Below are positions 52,165 to 64,000 of a stretch of 64,000 nucleotides of DNA, piece after piece. The translations under genes were made by a program, and so were the position numbers. The stretch comes from Trametes villosa (Eukaryota > Basidiomycota > Agaricomycetes > Polyporales > Polyporaceae). Within the stretch, counting starts at the first letter, position 1, and each line of letters starts with the position of its first letter. The notes under the pieces were generated by a model that saw only the letters and a list, made by a program, of their open reading frames with translations, did not search any database and had not been told where the DNA came from. The stretch lies in the NCBI GenBank assembly GCA_002964805.2, contig PUDQ02000001.1, positions 4,550,001-4,614,000 of the forward strand, written 5' to 3'.

Positions 52165-55100
52165 ATGCCTCGCCCCTCTATACCGTCGCTGAAGCTCCCA
52201 TCGTCGCCACTGGCTTCGACCGATGACCACGCCGAGGTGAAGCGGCGTGCATCGCACCAATGGCCCGTGAGCCCGCGCAAGGAGGCTCCGATGAGTCTTC
52301 GCCAGACTGCGCCGATGAGCCCTCGCGCTCAGACTCCTCGGTTGTCGCTGGACACCAACGCGCCCATGTCGTACCCCGCGCGGGCCATTCTGGCACGCCG
52401 TCATTCGACACAGAACGTGAAGACTCGCATTCCGAGGGTACGTCTTCCGAAGCATGTTTACGTCTTGACGATCTCATGGTGTACTCCAGGCTTCGACCAA
52501 CCCGTTGACGCCAGCGCTCCCCACTTCATCCCTCTCCCAGTGCCAGGGCTACTTCCCGCCCATGGACGACTTGCCCGTTGAGGAGGGCATTCATATCTCA
52601 GCCGCATACGACCCAGTAGACGAAGAGAGCTTCCCAAGCCACGAAGGCGCCCAGTTCGACCAGAACTTCTCCTTCGGCACGCCCGCCCCGCTGAGCACGA
52701 CCTCCCCCGGGCCCACCTTCAACCTCAACCCCTTCGAAGTCCCGGACGCCGACGCCGAGCTCATCCGCCGGCCCTCCGTGACCTTCCTCGACACGGACCC
52801 GTTCGCGCGCCCGCCGCGCACCGCGTCCTTCACGCTCTCGCGCCCGCCGAGCCCGTACGTCCCGCCCTCGCGCCGCGGGAGCGCGAAGTGGACGGAGCGC
52901 CTGCGCTCGCGCCCGGGCTCCGCCTCTGGCCCGGGTTCGCCGACGCTCGAGCGCAGCCCGTCGTTCGTCGAGGCGATGCTCGCGCGCCGCCCGTCGCTCG
53001 GGCCGGTACCCCCGCCGCGCTCGCCGCAGCTTACCCCGTCGACGTTTGCGGGCTCGCGCAAGTACGGGTCGTTCTCGGGCATGTTTGAGGGTACGGCGTT
53101 TTATGTCAAACCGACTGGGCGTAAGATGTCGAGCCCCGGCCCGGCACCAGTCGGGGAGGAGGCACCGCAGAAGCACGGGAGGTACGCGCACCGCGTGCCG
53201 CGGGACATGGACGAAGCGATCGACTTCAGCCGCATCCGCTGCCCGGTGCCCGTCCCCGCGTCGCGCGCGCCGCTGCTGCAGCACGAGGACGCGCTCGTCG
53301 ACGCGTACGTGGGCAAGTCGTACGGGGCGGTCGGCCAGGCGGACCCGGACCGCGACGACTCCTCCGAGTCGGACGGGCACACCGTGTACAGCGACGTCGA
53401 CATCGGCCTTGGACTAGGGAACGTCGAGGCGGGCGACGCGGGGTACGCGTACGGGGGCGTGCCGCCGCAGTATGAGTTCGCGGACACAGCGGTCCCGGCG
53501 GTCATTCCTGATGCAAGGGACATGAAGATGGGCCCGAGCGAGGAACAGCTCCTGCACCACTCGATGGCGCACCCGTGGGGTACCGCGCCGTTCAACGCCC
53601 CCGAGCGTGCGCGTCATGCTGCGCGTTCTTCGGCGTGGCGGTCGCTGCTGGCTATGGTTGGTGCTGTGGTTGTGTCGGCACTGCTACTGCCGTTCGGGGT
53701 TGGGTTCATGGTCATCGAGATCGGCTCGTTTGGTGTTGGGGCGTTCGGGCTGCTCATGGTAGCGGGTGAGTGCATAGCTACCAGGTGTACGATGCTTGCT
53801 AACGCCTTGCAGACTTCATGTTCCGCGTCGGAGCTGCAACGCTCAACCGCCGCAAGGTGGACCGGGTCACGAAGGCCTCTAACATCGCAAACAGCTACGA
53901 GACGTACACAAACCTGCCGCGCATGAACAGGCCGCGAGTGCCAGAGTGCACCGTCGCCGTCGTCGGCTACCGCGAGAACGCGCAGGCCTGGGAAAACGTA
54001 CGTCCCCACTCCCTTCCCCCAACGCCCCCCACTCACCACTCACCTCCCTACAGTGCCTCGAGTCGATCAAGGCGCAACGCTACCCCGTGAAGCACATCGT
54101 CGCCGTCATCGACGGCAACGCCGCGCCCGACGCGCCCATGGCCTCCGCCTTCGCCGCCGCGTTCCCCGAGAAGGAGCGCCTCGTCGTCGACCTGCCCGTG
54201 CTCCTCTCCGTGCTGTACACGGAGAAGTACATGGAGACGCTGCGCATGCTCGGGCTCGTGCCGACGCGCGTCGAGGCGCTCAGGGCGTGGTGGCGCGGCG
54301 CGCCGACCGCGGGGCACGCGGAGGCGCACGAGGGCGCGCTGAACTATGTGCTGGATTATGTATACACGAAGGCGACGGTGGAGAAGTGGGCACAGTATAG
54401 GGCAATCTGCTTCACCCAGTACGTTTTCGCGCTGCTCATATGCGTCTCGAACCGAACGGAAGCTGACAAGGTTGCTTGGATAGGCCGCACGCGCACAAGC
54501 GCCACGCGATGTTCACCGCGTTCATCGTGGGCGCGTACGTGCTCGGCACGAAGGATGCGATCCTTTCCACGGACAGCGACACGCGCCTCGAGCCGACCGC
54601 GGCGGCGAACCTCATGGCGATGCTCTTCAGCGACGACGAGATCGCCGCCGTCACGGGCGACGTCGCGGTGGACCGCGAGCGGTCGAGATTCCCGAACGTT
54701 TTTGCGCTGAACAGCTGGTTCGCGGCGAACGTCGACTCCCCGTGCCAGAGCTACTTTGGGTCTGTCAGCCGTTTGTCGAGCCCGGTAAGTGCACTGGGCG
54801 CGTTATCCATGAATGAGGGCTTATAATAGGGTGAATGTAGATGGCGCTGTACCGTGTTAGCGACCTCATGGGCGCCATCAGCCCGTGGATCATGCAGACG
54901 CATTTCGGGAAGCACGTCGTCACCGGCGAGGATCGTGGCCTCGCTACTCAACTGCTCACGAGGGGCCTGAAGACCGCCCACACGCATGCGGCGAAAGCGT
55001 ACACCGACGCACCGACGAGCTATGTCCGCTGGATCAAGCAGCAGACGCGCTGGTCTCGTGCGGCGTATCGCGAGGCGCTCTTCAGCTCCCCGAGGCTGAA

Positions 55101-56082
55101 CAACTCGAACCCTGTAAGTCGCTGTCGTGCTTCGTGTGTGCGTTTACTGACCTTTCCATCGCATAGTGGCTCGCTGTCGAGGCCACCAAGGATTTGTACT
55201 ACCCGGTGGTCGCTATGGCGTCGATCTTGTACCTCCTGTTCACGCCTGAGCACTGGAAGCACCTGGTCATCTGGATCGCTTCCGTCGGCGCCGCTATTGC
55301 GCTGAAGACGCTGTACGCTGTCATGGCTAGTCGCGACTCCAGCCTGCTTCTGTACCCCGCCAACCAGTTCCTGGTGAGTCAAGACTCGCCTTCCTACGAT
55401 TTTCTCGCTCACACTGTTGGTGCAGTTTTTCCTCGGTGTCTTGCCGTCACGAGCCTTCGCCCTGTTCACTACATACGCGAGCACCTGGGGCACCTCCGCC
55501 CGGGCAGCACACGAGCTTGCGCGCTCGGAGGGCTTCTACGCCCGCACCACACACATCGGTCACTTGCTCGTGTGGTACGCCGTTCTGTCCCTCGGCCTCG
55601 GCTCCTTCCTCGCCACAACACGCTCGCAGCCCTCCCTCTGGCTCGTCTCGCTCGTCGGGCCCGCTCTGGTCGTCCATGCGTACGCCGACGTCGTCACGGC
55701 GAAGTTGCGCTTCTTCGTGCACGCGCCGCGACGTCTCCTGCAAGGCAGCGCCAAGGCCACCGATATCGAGGCCGCCCCGGCCACGGCGCGCCGTTCATCC
55801 ATCACGAAGCCCCTGCGTAAGGATAGCGCGTATGAGGACGAACAGTTCGAGGCTGGGTTCTCCGCCATCCCGCTGGACCCGCTGCAAAAGGCGCCGGCCT
55901 ACGGAGCTGCGATGGTGAAGGTGTTCTCGGCGGGAGACAGCAGGAGGTCGTCCCTCGTGACAACCGGGCCAGACCGCCGGCCATCCGCGAGCCAGTACCC
56001 GTTCACTCCCTCGCCCGTCGGTCCTGAGGTGCCATTCAATAAGGTCTCGTCGTATGGGGGCGTTGCGTACGCTTCTTACTAG
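52165..56082 (+). CDS. CPS1: Processive GT2 polysaccharide synthase, Cps1-like
   Basis: About nine exons; first exon 52165-52437, then 52490 onward. A Ser/Pro-rich cytosolic N-terminus of about 490 residues leads into transmembrane segments LLAMVGAVVVSALLLPFGVGF and IGSFGVGAFGLLMVA. The catalytic glycosyltransferase-2 domain follows: CTVAVVGYRENAQAWEN, HIVAVIDGN, the DxD-type LSTDSDTRLEPTAA, the acceptor motif VVTGEDRGLATQLL, and the Q-x-x-R-W motif IKQQTRWSRAA. Several more membrane spans follow (VAMASILYLLF, LVIWIASVGAAIALK, LLVWYAVLSLGLGSFL). These hallmarks define chitin/hyaluronan-synthase-like enzymes; the arrangement fits the Cps1 group of basidiomycetes. It is a plasma-membrane enzyme polymerising a UDP-sugar; the product is not determinable. 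The cytosolic tail ends at 56082. Confidence 0.87.
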
Positions 56083-56340
56083 ATGTGTTCGATACTTGCT
56101 TGACGTCTGTACTATTACCTGTATCACAATTTGTCTGTATCATAGGAAATGCATCGACAATGACGTTGATTTGAAGAGACCAAAGAGACCGATAGTGGAG
56201 TGATAATGATACAGCAATGTGAGTGTTATGAGAACAGCAAGGTGACGAGTACCACCAGGAAGACGCAAGAAATACTAGAGCCACTAGGGCAGTGAGAATA
56301 CTAGAGTAGGAGCTAACAAACTGCTGCCTGGGAGAGAGGG

Positions 56341-59300
56341 TCAACCACGTAACCGACTAGCCTTGCTGGCCTTCTTCCCGCCCTTGTTCGCGGCCTTCCT
56401 TGGTGGAGCACGAACGACCTCGCTGACGATGATAGGCTCGTCGTCCGAAGAATCCACGACGACCTCTGCGTCGGGTGCCTTCGCCTTCGGTTTCTCGCTG
56501 GCGGCTTCGTCCTTCGGGCCCTCCTTCTCCGCGCGCTCCTTCTTCCAGGCCTCGGACAACGCGATGGTCCGCTCACGAAAACTCTCACGGAGGTTCTCCA
56601 TCGAGCCGGTGTACCAGTCTATCTGGGCGCTCTGCCATAGGAGGGATGGGTAAGGCGCCGCTTGAGGGGAGAAGCAGTGGGCATGGGCGGCGCGCCGACG
56701 TACCTGTATGCGCCCCACGGAGTAAACGGGATTTTCCATGAAAGCTTCCGCGAAGGCGAGAACGAACAGGCCACAATCACAGAAGTTCTTCTGCATCGGA
56801 GCCTGCCCACCAGCTCGTTAGTGGGTTGGCCCACGGCACTCTAGCGATGGAGAACTGACCTTGGCATGCCTGTAGTCTGCTATACGGGTATCCTCGAGCT
56901 GATAACCCTTCTTGTCCATAGCCTCGTGCTGAAGATACTTGGCCAGCCTGTTTCCAGGTCTTGGGTGCCGTGTCCCGAGAGAGTCGAACGTGTAGACGAG
57001 GGCACTACTCGTGTAAATGCGGGGCAACAAGAGAAGTAGACATAGATGACTCACTTAGGATGTTCCGACGCGGCGTCACCTGAGAGTGAGGTATTCTGCT
57101 CCCCCTCAACGTCGCCGGCGGAAGACTCCTCGCCGTCTGCCTTCGATTCCGTAGTGGCCTCCTCTGATTTCTCTGTGGAGGCGCCTCCCTCTGCAGCGGA
57201 AGACGATCCGTTGACGCTTGGGGGTTTCTTGCGTGAGGTGTCGCCATCGGAGTCTGGGGGTTTGCTCTCCTTCTCCGGACCTGGCACTGGGTCTACCTCC
57301 ATAGGGTCCTCCGACGTGGGGTACTGCAGCTCTGCGTCCTCGAGGTCTAGGGTGTCTTGAGTGCCCGACCGTGAACGGCCCTCTGTCTTCTTCTCGTCGG
57401 TCGTTGAACCTGCGCTAGGCTCCCCGATGTTGCACGACTGAGTAAACCGCAGCAGATTCTCAACCTTCTGGTCGTCACCCTCGCTCTCGTGGTCGACAGC
57501 CATTGCGTCGGGCTCTGTTGCCGTAGTGTCGCTCCTGCTCTCGCTGGGGACCTCTTCCGGCGCTGTCTCAGTCTGAGTGGGGGCAGGCTGCTCGTCACGT
57601 TTGCGCTTGCGAGTCTGTGGAGCCGATTTAATTGCCTGGACCGGAGGCGGGTAGAGCATGTTCTCTGGGTTGACGATGATTGCGAGGTACCAATGAAAGC
57701 TAGAGTTACAGCGTTGAATGGCCCGTAGGCGAGAGAGTATATGCGTATCGACGTACTTCTCGTTGATGGGCACAATGATGTACTTCTTCTTGAAGATGTC
57801 GACCTTTGAGGTCCATTTCCGGACGCTAGGATACGTCTCCTGGATGCTATTGGCGCTGGCTTAGCAGGCAACATACACGTACTATTGGAAAGACGCACTC
57901 TTTCTTGGCGTTGAGCTTCTTGAAGAAGAAAGAGTTGAAGACGTGCACTTGTTCCGCGAGCTCTGGATGCCTGTCCCGAAGTTTATGAAGCCACAATCTA
58001 CGCTGCGGGTCAGCGACAAGGATCTTGCACAATATACTGAGCGCGTACTTCAAGCCAAACTCTATGAGCGTATCGTTGAGATACTGTCCGTTGTCTAGAC
58101 GCTTCAGGTCGCCGCGAGTGATGTTGACCGCTCCGGTTCCGGAGGGCGGATATACCAGCACGCTGGTCCGCAAGAAGTCAGCGGGTGGGCTTGTGACGCT
58201 GCCCATTGTCTACTCACAGCTCCTCGAGATTCTCAGGTGTCGCCGACTTCCTTGTCTCCCGCGCCGCCCGTCGCGTAACCATTCGTTCTGTACCGTACAT
58301 CCTGCAGTGCGAGGTCAGATGGGTAGTTACGGGGAAATTGTGATGTAGAAAACTCTACCGATGAGATGCGGCAGAAATCGACGTGTCCTCTTCACTTCGT
58401 ACTACAGTCGTCGACGAACCGTTAGAGGGACCGGCTGAGATGGGCGGTGACTTCATGGAGGCCGCGCTCGCCCGAGTTGAACGGGTGGCATTCCTCGCAA
58501 GCTCGCCGGCCTTGTGAGTCATCGCCAACTGCACGGTTTCCCAGCACGCCCCTGACGCGACACCCCTGCAAACATGTTCAGGAAAATTTCCAGGAAAGCT
58601 GCACGACAGCGGTTACCTCAGCCTTTCTTGCTTCGAGATCTGTTTCTCGAGGATGTTCACGAGATCGGGATAGGCGGGGCCGTTGAAGTTCGCGTGTCGA
58701 TGGTAAAACTTGAGGGTGACCCAGCCAGTCGCACGCTTGGAGCCTGGGTTAGAGTATTCTGATAAATAACATACTCTTGAGACTGCTGTATTAGATGTGG
58801 CGTACCAGGCTCGTACTCCTTTGGTCTTCGCGCCATCGTAGCTGACTTCGTGGTTTGGAATTGGATGATAACTGGTCCGTCTCCGCTGGTCGCACCGTCT
58901 GGTTCCGTGAACTGCGGTTTGTGGGTCGTGAGCGGTCGTGAGCGTCGATGCGTCGTTAAAATAACCCGTGCCTAACCTTGAAAGAGTCAAAATCCCGGTC
59001 GAGATGAAAAGCGACGATGTCTTGTTTGCTCGTGGGATCGCGCGCGATGCTGAGGAGATACTTCTCGCCGACCTTCACGTGCTGCACGCGGACCCAAAAC
59101 GGTGGACCGACATCCTCGGTGTTCTCCATGATGCTGCAGCCGAGAGAGATAGCTTCCAGCGGTAGTGGTGTCGGGATCGTCGGCTTCGTATCACGCTTGA
59201 AGGTGGGAGCTGTCGCTATTGGATCCACCGATACGAGAGGCTTAGGATTGAACCTAGACAGGGAAGGAACCTGACATCACACGATCCGTGTGTTACAACT

Positions 59301-60206
59301 AGTCAGTCGATGAGCCGTCCTCGCAAATTGAGTGGCATACGGTTGAGGTCCTGGGTTTCATGGAGCCCTTGACAGACGAATGCTGCTTGAGGTCGATCGT
59401 GCGTACCGGGTCCTTGAGAGACTTGGGCGGCCTAGTCGGGGACAGCGCTCGTTTCCCCTCGTACATGGTGATCTTCTGCTTGACGTTGCCGCTAAGGATT
59501 TCTTGTCGCCCATTGGGGGTCTTCACCTTGCTCGCCGGCGGGCCCTCTTCATCCGACCACCTCGCAGATTGTATATCGTCGCTGAGAGCGTCGACGTCGA
59601 CAACCTCCGCCTCCTCGGAAGGTCTCAGCCGCGCATGTAATCGGGTCGTGGACGCCCCGTCTGACGGTAACCTGTCTTCAGGCTGTGGAGACGGCCTCTC
59701 GAACGCGTGTGGCGAGCGCCGTGGGGACTTCGAGCGAGCCTCAGAGGACCCGAGACAGTCAAGCGGATCCGGGGTAGACTCTTTCTCCACACGTTTCCCG
59801 AACTCCTCGCGCGAGATAGGCATACCCAAGTCTTCCTCGGTGTCCGGGGTGACTTCAGGTTCACTCCGTGCGGCGGCTTTGCCCTTCCCCTTCCCCTTCC
59901 CAGCGCCTGCGCAAATCAGCATCACCGCCACAGGCCCCCGGACGGCGTGCGGACAGGGTACTCACCTCCGTCCGCGAAGTATGTCGACGTTACCATCTGA
60001 GGTTCCAGCTTCTGCCGCTTATTCTCGCCCGTCGTGCGGTAGCCCTGTCCCGCGCGTCCTCTCCCTCCTAACACGGTCTTCTGCGCTGTGTGGTTTCCGG
60101 TGGGAGGCTCGCCGCGCGCATGGTCGAGGTTGCTCTTCAGTCTGCCGCCACCAAACGGATTGAGTGCCGACGACGCCGATTTGCGGGGCTGCGACGCCTT
60201 CGGCAT
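56341..60206 (-). CDS. ULP2: Ulp2/SENP6-7-type SUMO protease
   Basis: It starts MPKASQPRKSASSALNPFGG at 60206. An N-terminal regulatory half follows (Asp/Ser-rich, then a beta-rich PH-like part: SLGCSIMENTEDVGPPFWVR, KYLLSIARDPTSKQDIVAFH, SKRATGWVTLKFYHRH). The C48 peptidase domain begins LVLVYPPSGTGAVNITRGDL, KRLDNGQYLNDTLIEFGLK. Catalytic His: NSSFHWYLAIIVNP. Then a roughly 200-residue acidic insert (57650-57055) interrupts the domain before the catalytic Asp in LVYTFDSLGTRHP. The oxyanion Gln and nucleophile Cys are in MQKNFCDCGLFVLAFAEAF. The split domain is characteristic of Ulp2/SENP6-7, which trim poly-SUMO chains in the nucleus. A basic tail ends at 56341. About ten introns; junctions around 58210 and 58370 were checked in frame. 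Confidence 0.87.
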
Positions 60207-61051
60207 GGCGGGTCGGGTTCAATGTGACGAGCGTGGAGAAGAGCGCGGGCAGTGGCTGAACATACCGGAGTGGATATGCGTTGGGGCGGTCCTTTCCAGC
60301 GGCTGTCGCTGTACAACAGTAAACATTTAAATGACCATTTCTACGCGCATAGAGGCACTGCTACGTACGTAGACCCTGAAGCCATCGTACTCGACGCGTC
60401 CCTTGCGCTCCGCCCTCCAGTCCCACTGCCTACGGCGCTTAATTGCCGGAGGTCACGATGGTCTTGCGCAGTGAAGTTCACGGTGTTCATGGAGCACAAA
60501 TATGAGAGGTCGAGAGCCGGCGTGCGGTACTAGCCAGAGGCCACGAAGAAGCAGAACGACGTGGGAGGAGAGACGGCATGCAGAGGAATGACAAGCCAAG
60601 ATGCGTTCTGCCTCTCCGCGCCGCACACCGAGCGCGCGCGAAATGCGCGCACGTGAGAGCCTGCCAAATCGAGAGTACATCGCTTCCTGCCCGGCCACAC
60701 CGCGCGGGGAGAGGGGGATGAGTGTGGAAGAGGCGGGTCGTCTATTCATTGTCTACTCGCGGTGTGCGCGTGAGCTAGCTAGTATGTAGCGGCGCCGCCG
60801 AGGTGCCGGACATGCAGCAAATAGGTAGTAGGGGAAGGAGCGTCCGTTCGCCGGGGCGCCGCGCGGAGGCGGCAAAGTACTATGGATGTGGTGCGCAGAA
60901 ATGATATACACTACATGGCGTCCGGTATACGTATACACGTACATGAAGGCATGGGAGATCGTGCACGGTCGTAAGATGCGATGGCGGGTTGAAAAGTGAG
61001 ATATGCAAGAGATAAAAGAGGCGCGGGCGGGGAGGTGGGGTATCGCAGCGC
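60207..61051. other. Intergenic, promoter of the SUMO protease gene
   Basis: About 845 bp between the Ulp2-like start and the stop codon of the KRE6-like gene, both on the minus strand. TATA-like and TACGTA-rich bits lie near 60890-60940. No gene is supported. Confidence 0.4.
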
Positions 61052-63238
61052 TCAACACCCGTCGTACTTGGAGTTGCGCGGGAACGTGTACCCCGCCTGG
61101 TCCCACGTCGTGAGATTGGGGTTCGAGTACGCGTTTATATGCCTGGACCGATCGCCTATAAGCTGCATGTACAAACGGAGCGCCGTAAGGACGTACCTCT
61201 TGATGTAGTCCGCTGTCGGGTGACTCGAGGGGTCGCATGTAACCTTCTCGTCGCCCGCATCCTCGCGCTGGTACACGCGGATGTAGTCGACGAACATCTT
61301 ACTCGGGAACTGCAAGTGCTTGAAATCCTGCTTCTGAAAGCCGGCTGCAGTGCAATGTCAGACGCTGCAGACATGAGGCCGTAAACGAGGTACTCACGCG
61401 ACATCCCCAAGTTCATTACGATGTACTGCGCACTCGTCAGCAAACCTGCGTTGGACGCCCCGTACCGCGATTACTCACCATAGGCTCCTCCGAGATCAAT
61501 CGTTGGCTGACTTGTGTGTTCTGATCAGCTCCAATCGTCGCCGCAGTCATCGTCCAGGCTGGTTGACCTTCGGAATACCAGGTAACGTAGCCGTCGTCGC
61601 GGTTGTTGGGATCCGACCACCACTCGTAGCCGTAGGTCGCATACCCGGCGTCGTTGTAGTTCGCATTGTCAATGTACGAGACGGCGGATACGGCTTGCTG
61701 GAACTGTGCGCCCTTGTACGTGTTGAACCGCGTCTTCGTGGAGTCGTAGATCTGCGTGATGTCCGACGTGTTCACGAACTCGTACTGGTAGTTGTACGGC
61801 GCCGTCTGATACGACTGGGAGACCTCGCCCTGGAAGCGGCTGACGTCGATTTGGGCCTCGAAGATATCGATCTCGGGCACGCCGCGCCCGACGTTCACGT
61901 TGGGTCCGGGATGGTCCGACCCGGGGCAGGTGCAGGATGAAAGCCGCTGTCCTGGCAGGAAACTGATCGGGGAACCGCCGGGACCGCCGACCATGGCGGC
62001 CTCTGGCTGACGGTCCTTGGTGGTTTGGTTCGGGAACGTTCCAACATCGCAGGCGTCATAGCTGTACGGCCATGTTCCTTCCGTGGTGGCGCCGTAACCT
62101 GCGCGACCCTAAGATAGAGCGTTGGTGAGAAAATCCGGTGGCAGTGCAAAATGCTCCACACTTACGAGGTTGCCCATGGTCCACACGGCAGGCCACAGAC
62201 CGGGGGCGTTGGGCGAGCCAGGAAGGCTAACCTTCACCTCGATGTAGCCAGTGGTAAAGCAGAACTTGTTCCATGTTGCGAGCATGCCGCTGCGGAAGTT
62301 GAGGTCGTGGTTCTCGGCCTCCTCCATCGTAATCACGAGCTTGCCGTTCGCGGTGGTGATCTGCTTGGGGTCGTACCACTCGATGTCGCCTGTCGGCCAG
62401 TAGTGGAAGTCGAGGGCTTCCCAGAACGGGTCATCCCCAGGGTAGAACGTCCGGCCGTCCGACTCGAACTCGTCGCTGAACACGAGCTTGTAGTTCTTGC
62501 CGTCGTTGCCCTTCCGCGTGTAAACCGACTTGTCCGTATCGGCGTCGATGAGCGACGGGAAGTTCGCGAGCTGGGGCACCTGCCCGGTGGCGTTGATGCC
62601 GCCGAGGTTGAAGCCGGTAACCCGCGGCTGCTCGTGCACGTAGTGGTCGATGATGGGGTATCCAGCGAAGAGGACGATGATGCCGGCGACGATGACAACC
62701 AGCGCGGAGGCGTTCATCCACCCTCTTGACGAGAACGGCGCGCAACTCCGGTCGAGCGCCGCATCGCGGACAGGGTCAGGGTTGTGGAGCGGGTCGTCGA
62801 GGTCGGGGTCCTTCGTGTCCCACATGTACGGGTACTGCTGCACAGTCGTCGTCGCGGCTATCGGGACATGCGAGGCCGTCGTCTTTTCGTTCGTCGTGCC
62901 TAATGACGCCTCCGAGGGCGCATTGCTGAACCTCGAGGACGTATAGCGCCCGTTGGTCATTGTAGGGTTGTACTGCCACACCGTCAGTCTAATTGCCTCG
63001 CCCGCCGCCCACAAGACGGATTGCGCACCGAATACGGGCCATAGCCGCCGCCAATCTGGCCTATGGCTACTCCCTGGGTTGTGTCGTTCCGCTGGCTCAG
63101 ATGGCTGCTCGACGCTTGAGACTGGCCGAACGCGGGCGGCTGCGGCTGGGGTTGGTATCGCCGGCTGCCGGACGGGCTCTGGGGGACAGCATAGTAGTGG
63201 TCGCTTGGAGGGGGCACTCTGCGCGGTGGGACGGCCAT
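61052..63238 (-). CDS. KRE6: KRE6/SKN1 beta-1,6-glucan synthesis protein
   Basis: The start at 63238 opens MAVPPRRVPPPSDHYYAVPQ; a short intron then leads into YNPTMTNGRYTSSRFSNAPS. Type II membrane topology: a cytosolic Pro/Gln-rich N-terminus, one membrane anchor (SALVVIVAGIIVLFAGYPII), and a lumenal GH16-like domain. The GH16 part includes NYKLVFSDEFESDGRTFYPG, FWEALDFHYWPTGDIEWYDP, FTTGYIEVKVSLPG, LWPAVWTMGNLGRAGYG, and the catalytic-type acid cluster GVPEIDIFEAQ (E-x-D-x-x-E). It continues through YEWWSDPNNRDDGYVTWY and YIVMNLGMS to VDYIRVYQRED, and ends NSKYDGC. Family role: beta-1,6-glucan assembly for the cell wall in the secretory pathway. Several GT/AG introns divide the C-terminal half. 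It lies about 5 kb from another wall/capsule-type synthase gene. Confidence 0.9.
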
Positions 63239-64000
63239 GGGGGCTCGGCGGAGGTGATGAGGTGGCCTAGGAGCTTTGAGGGTTCGCGATGTGGGAAGGA
63301 GAGAAGTGCGAGCGGAGGACTGGCGCCACCCGTGGGCTGCGCGACGAAATTGGGAGCACTGGAATAGAGCAGGTGTATCGGGCTGCTGACGTCGGTGCGA
63401 TGCGGGCAGGGACGGGGGCAGATGAGATATTCGTGGCGGAGTCGTGAGCGTGGGCGGGAGATAGAGGAGGGAGAGGGACGGGAGAGAGAGGCTCGGATTG
63501 GGAGCTGGAGCGTACACGCGACTTCAACACACACGGCCATAGACGCCGCCCCGCGGCGGATTTGCGTCCCACCGGAGCGCTCTAGCGCCACCTCGCAAAT
63601 TCTCCTTCCCCGCCCCCGGCTTGTTTGTACGCAGGATCGTCATCTCAATTGCAACGCGTCGCGAGGTTCGGACGGGAAGCACTGCTGCACCAATGTTACA
63701 TTGCTAAGACGCACATGCAGCCGCTGCTCAACCGAGTCGAACAACTCGTGTAGCGGACGACATTGACCGCGCTGCCCGAACCAACTCTCACGATTTCACT
63801 GGATAATACGCAGCGTAATGCATCCACAGTATATCCACAGTATCTTTTGCTGTGGTCTATGCATCGGCGTATACCTGTGTGCAAGGTTACTCTTCCCCAC
63901 TTTGACCCCGCAAGACTGTCCTTTAGTGTGGGCGCGCGCCGCGGGCTCATCTCGCCTGACCTCGTGAAATCTCCGATAGCAATCGTATCATCCTTAACGC
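63239..64000. other. Upstream region of the KRE6-like gene and right edge
   Basis: About 760 bp. On the minus strand it is C/T-rich near 63430-63500, consistent with a promoter/leader. No other gene is supported. Confidence 0.4.

Overview
The window looks like nuclear DNA of a filamentous basidiomycete, most likely an Agaricomycete such as a wood-decay polypore. The DNA is GC-rich. Almost every gene is cut by many short introns (about 50-60 nt, GT...AG, usually with a CTNA-type branch site). The families are typical of these fungi: MATH-BTB and F-box proteins, a Zn2Cys6 regulator, KRE6/SKN1, and a Cps1-like polysaccharide synthase. No species can be named. The gene models below were spliced by hand: exon frames were joined only where canonical splice sites kept the reading frame and, where possible, a recognisable protein family. 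Coordinates given for a gene run from start to stop codon and include introns.

Layout, left to right. 0.3-8.4 kb: a single-pass membrane protein of unknown role (-), then a roughly 24-exon SART3/Prp24 U4/U6 snRNP recycling factor (+) and a dihydrofolate/folylpolyglutamate synthase (+). 9-20 kb: the SUMO E1 subunit Aos1 (-), a Zn2Cys6 transcription factor (-) and a large PPR-like, probably mitochondrial protein (-). 22-27 kb: a GRASP55/65 (Grh1) Golgi protein with a very unusual His/Asp-rich tail (+), and a MATH-BTB adaptor (-). 27-31 kb: a frameshifted SAP-domain remnant and a single-pass surface protein (+). 31-41.5 kb: two paralogous 368-aa alpha/beta-hydrolases in opposite orientation bracket an FAD-dependent oxidoreductase (-), an SDR (+), an F-box protein (-) and a 285-bp MITE. 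42.4-47.6 kb: a 1000-aa repeat protein densely packed with SUMO-acceptor consensus sites (+), followed by an unresolved, repetitive, coding-like stretch. 47.7-52 kb: an F-box gene (-) carrying a 613-bp transposable element inside one intron, then a 510-bp hAT-type MITE. 52-64 kb: a Cps1-like processive GT2 synthase (+), a Ulp2-type SUMO protease (-) and a KRE6/SKN1 beta-1,6-glucan synthesis protein (-).

Themes. Cell-surface polysaccharide genes (GT2 synthase, KRE6) sit about 5 kb apart. Three genes touch SUMO: E1 subunit, Ulp2-type protease and a candidate poly-SUMO acceptor. Three non-autonomous DNA transposons, each with readable terminal inverted repeats, sit in intergenic or intronic DNA. 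The hydrolase/FAD oxidoreductase/SDR group could be a small catabolic or secondary-metabolism cluster; this is inference from gene content only.
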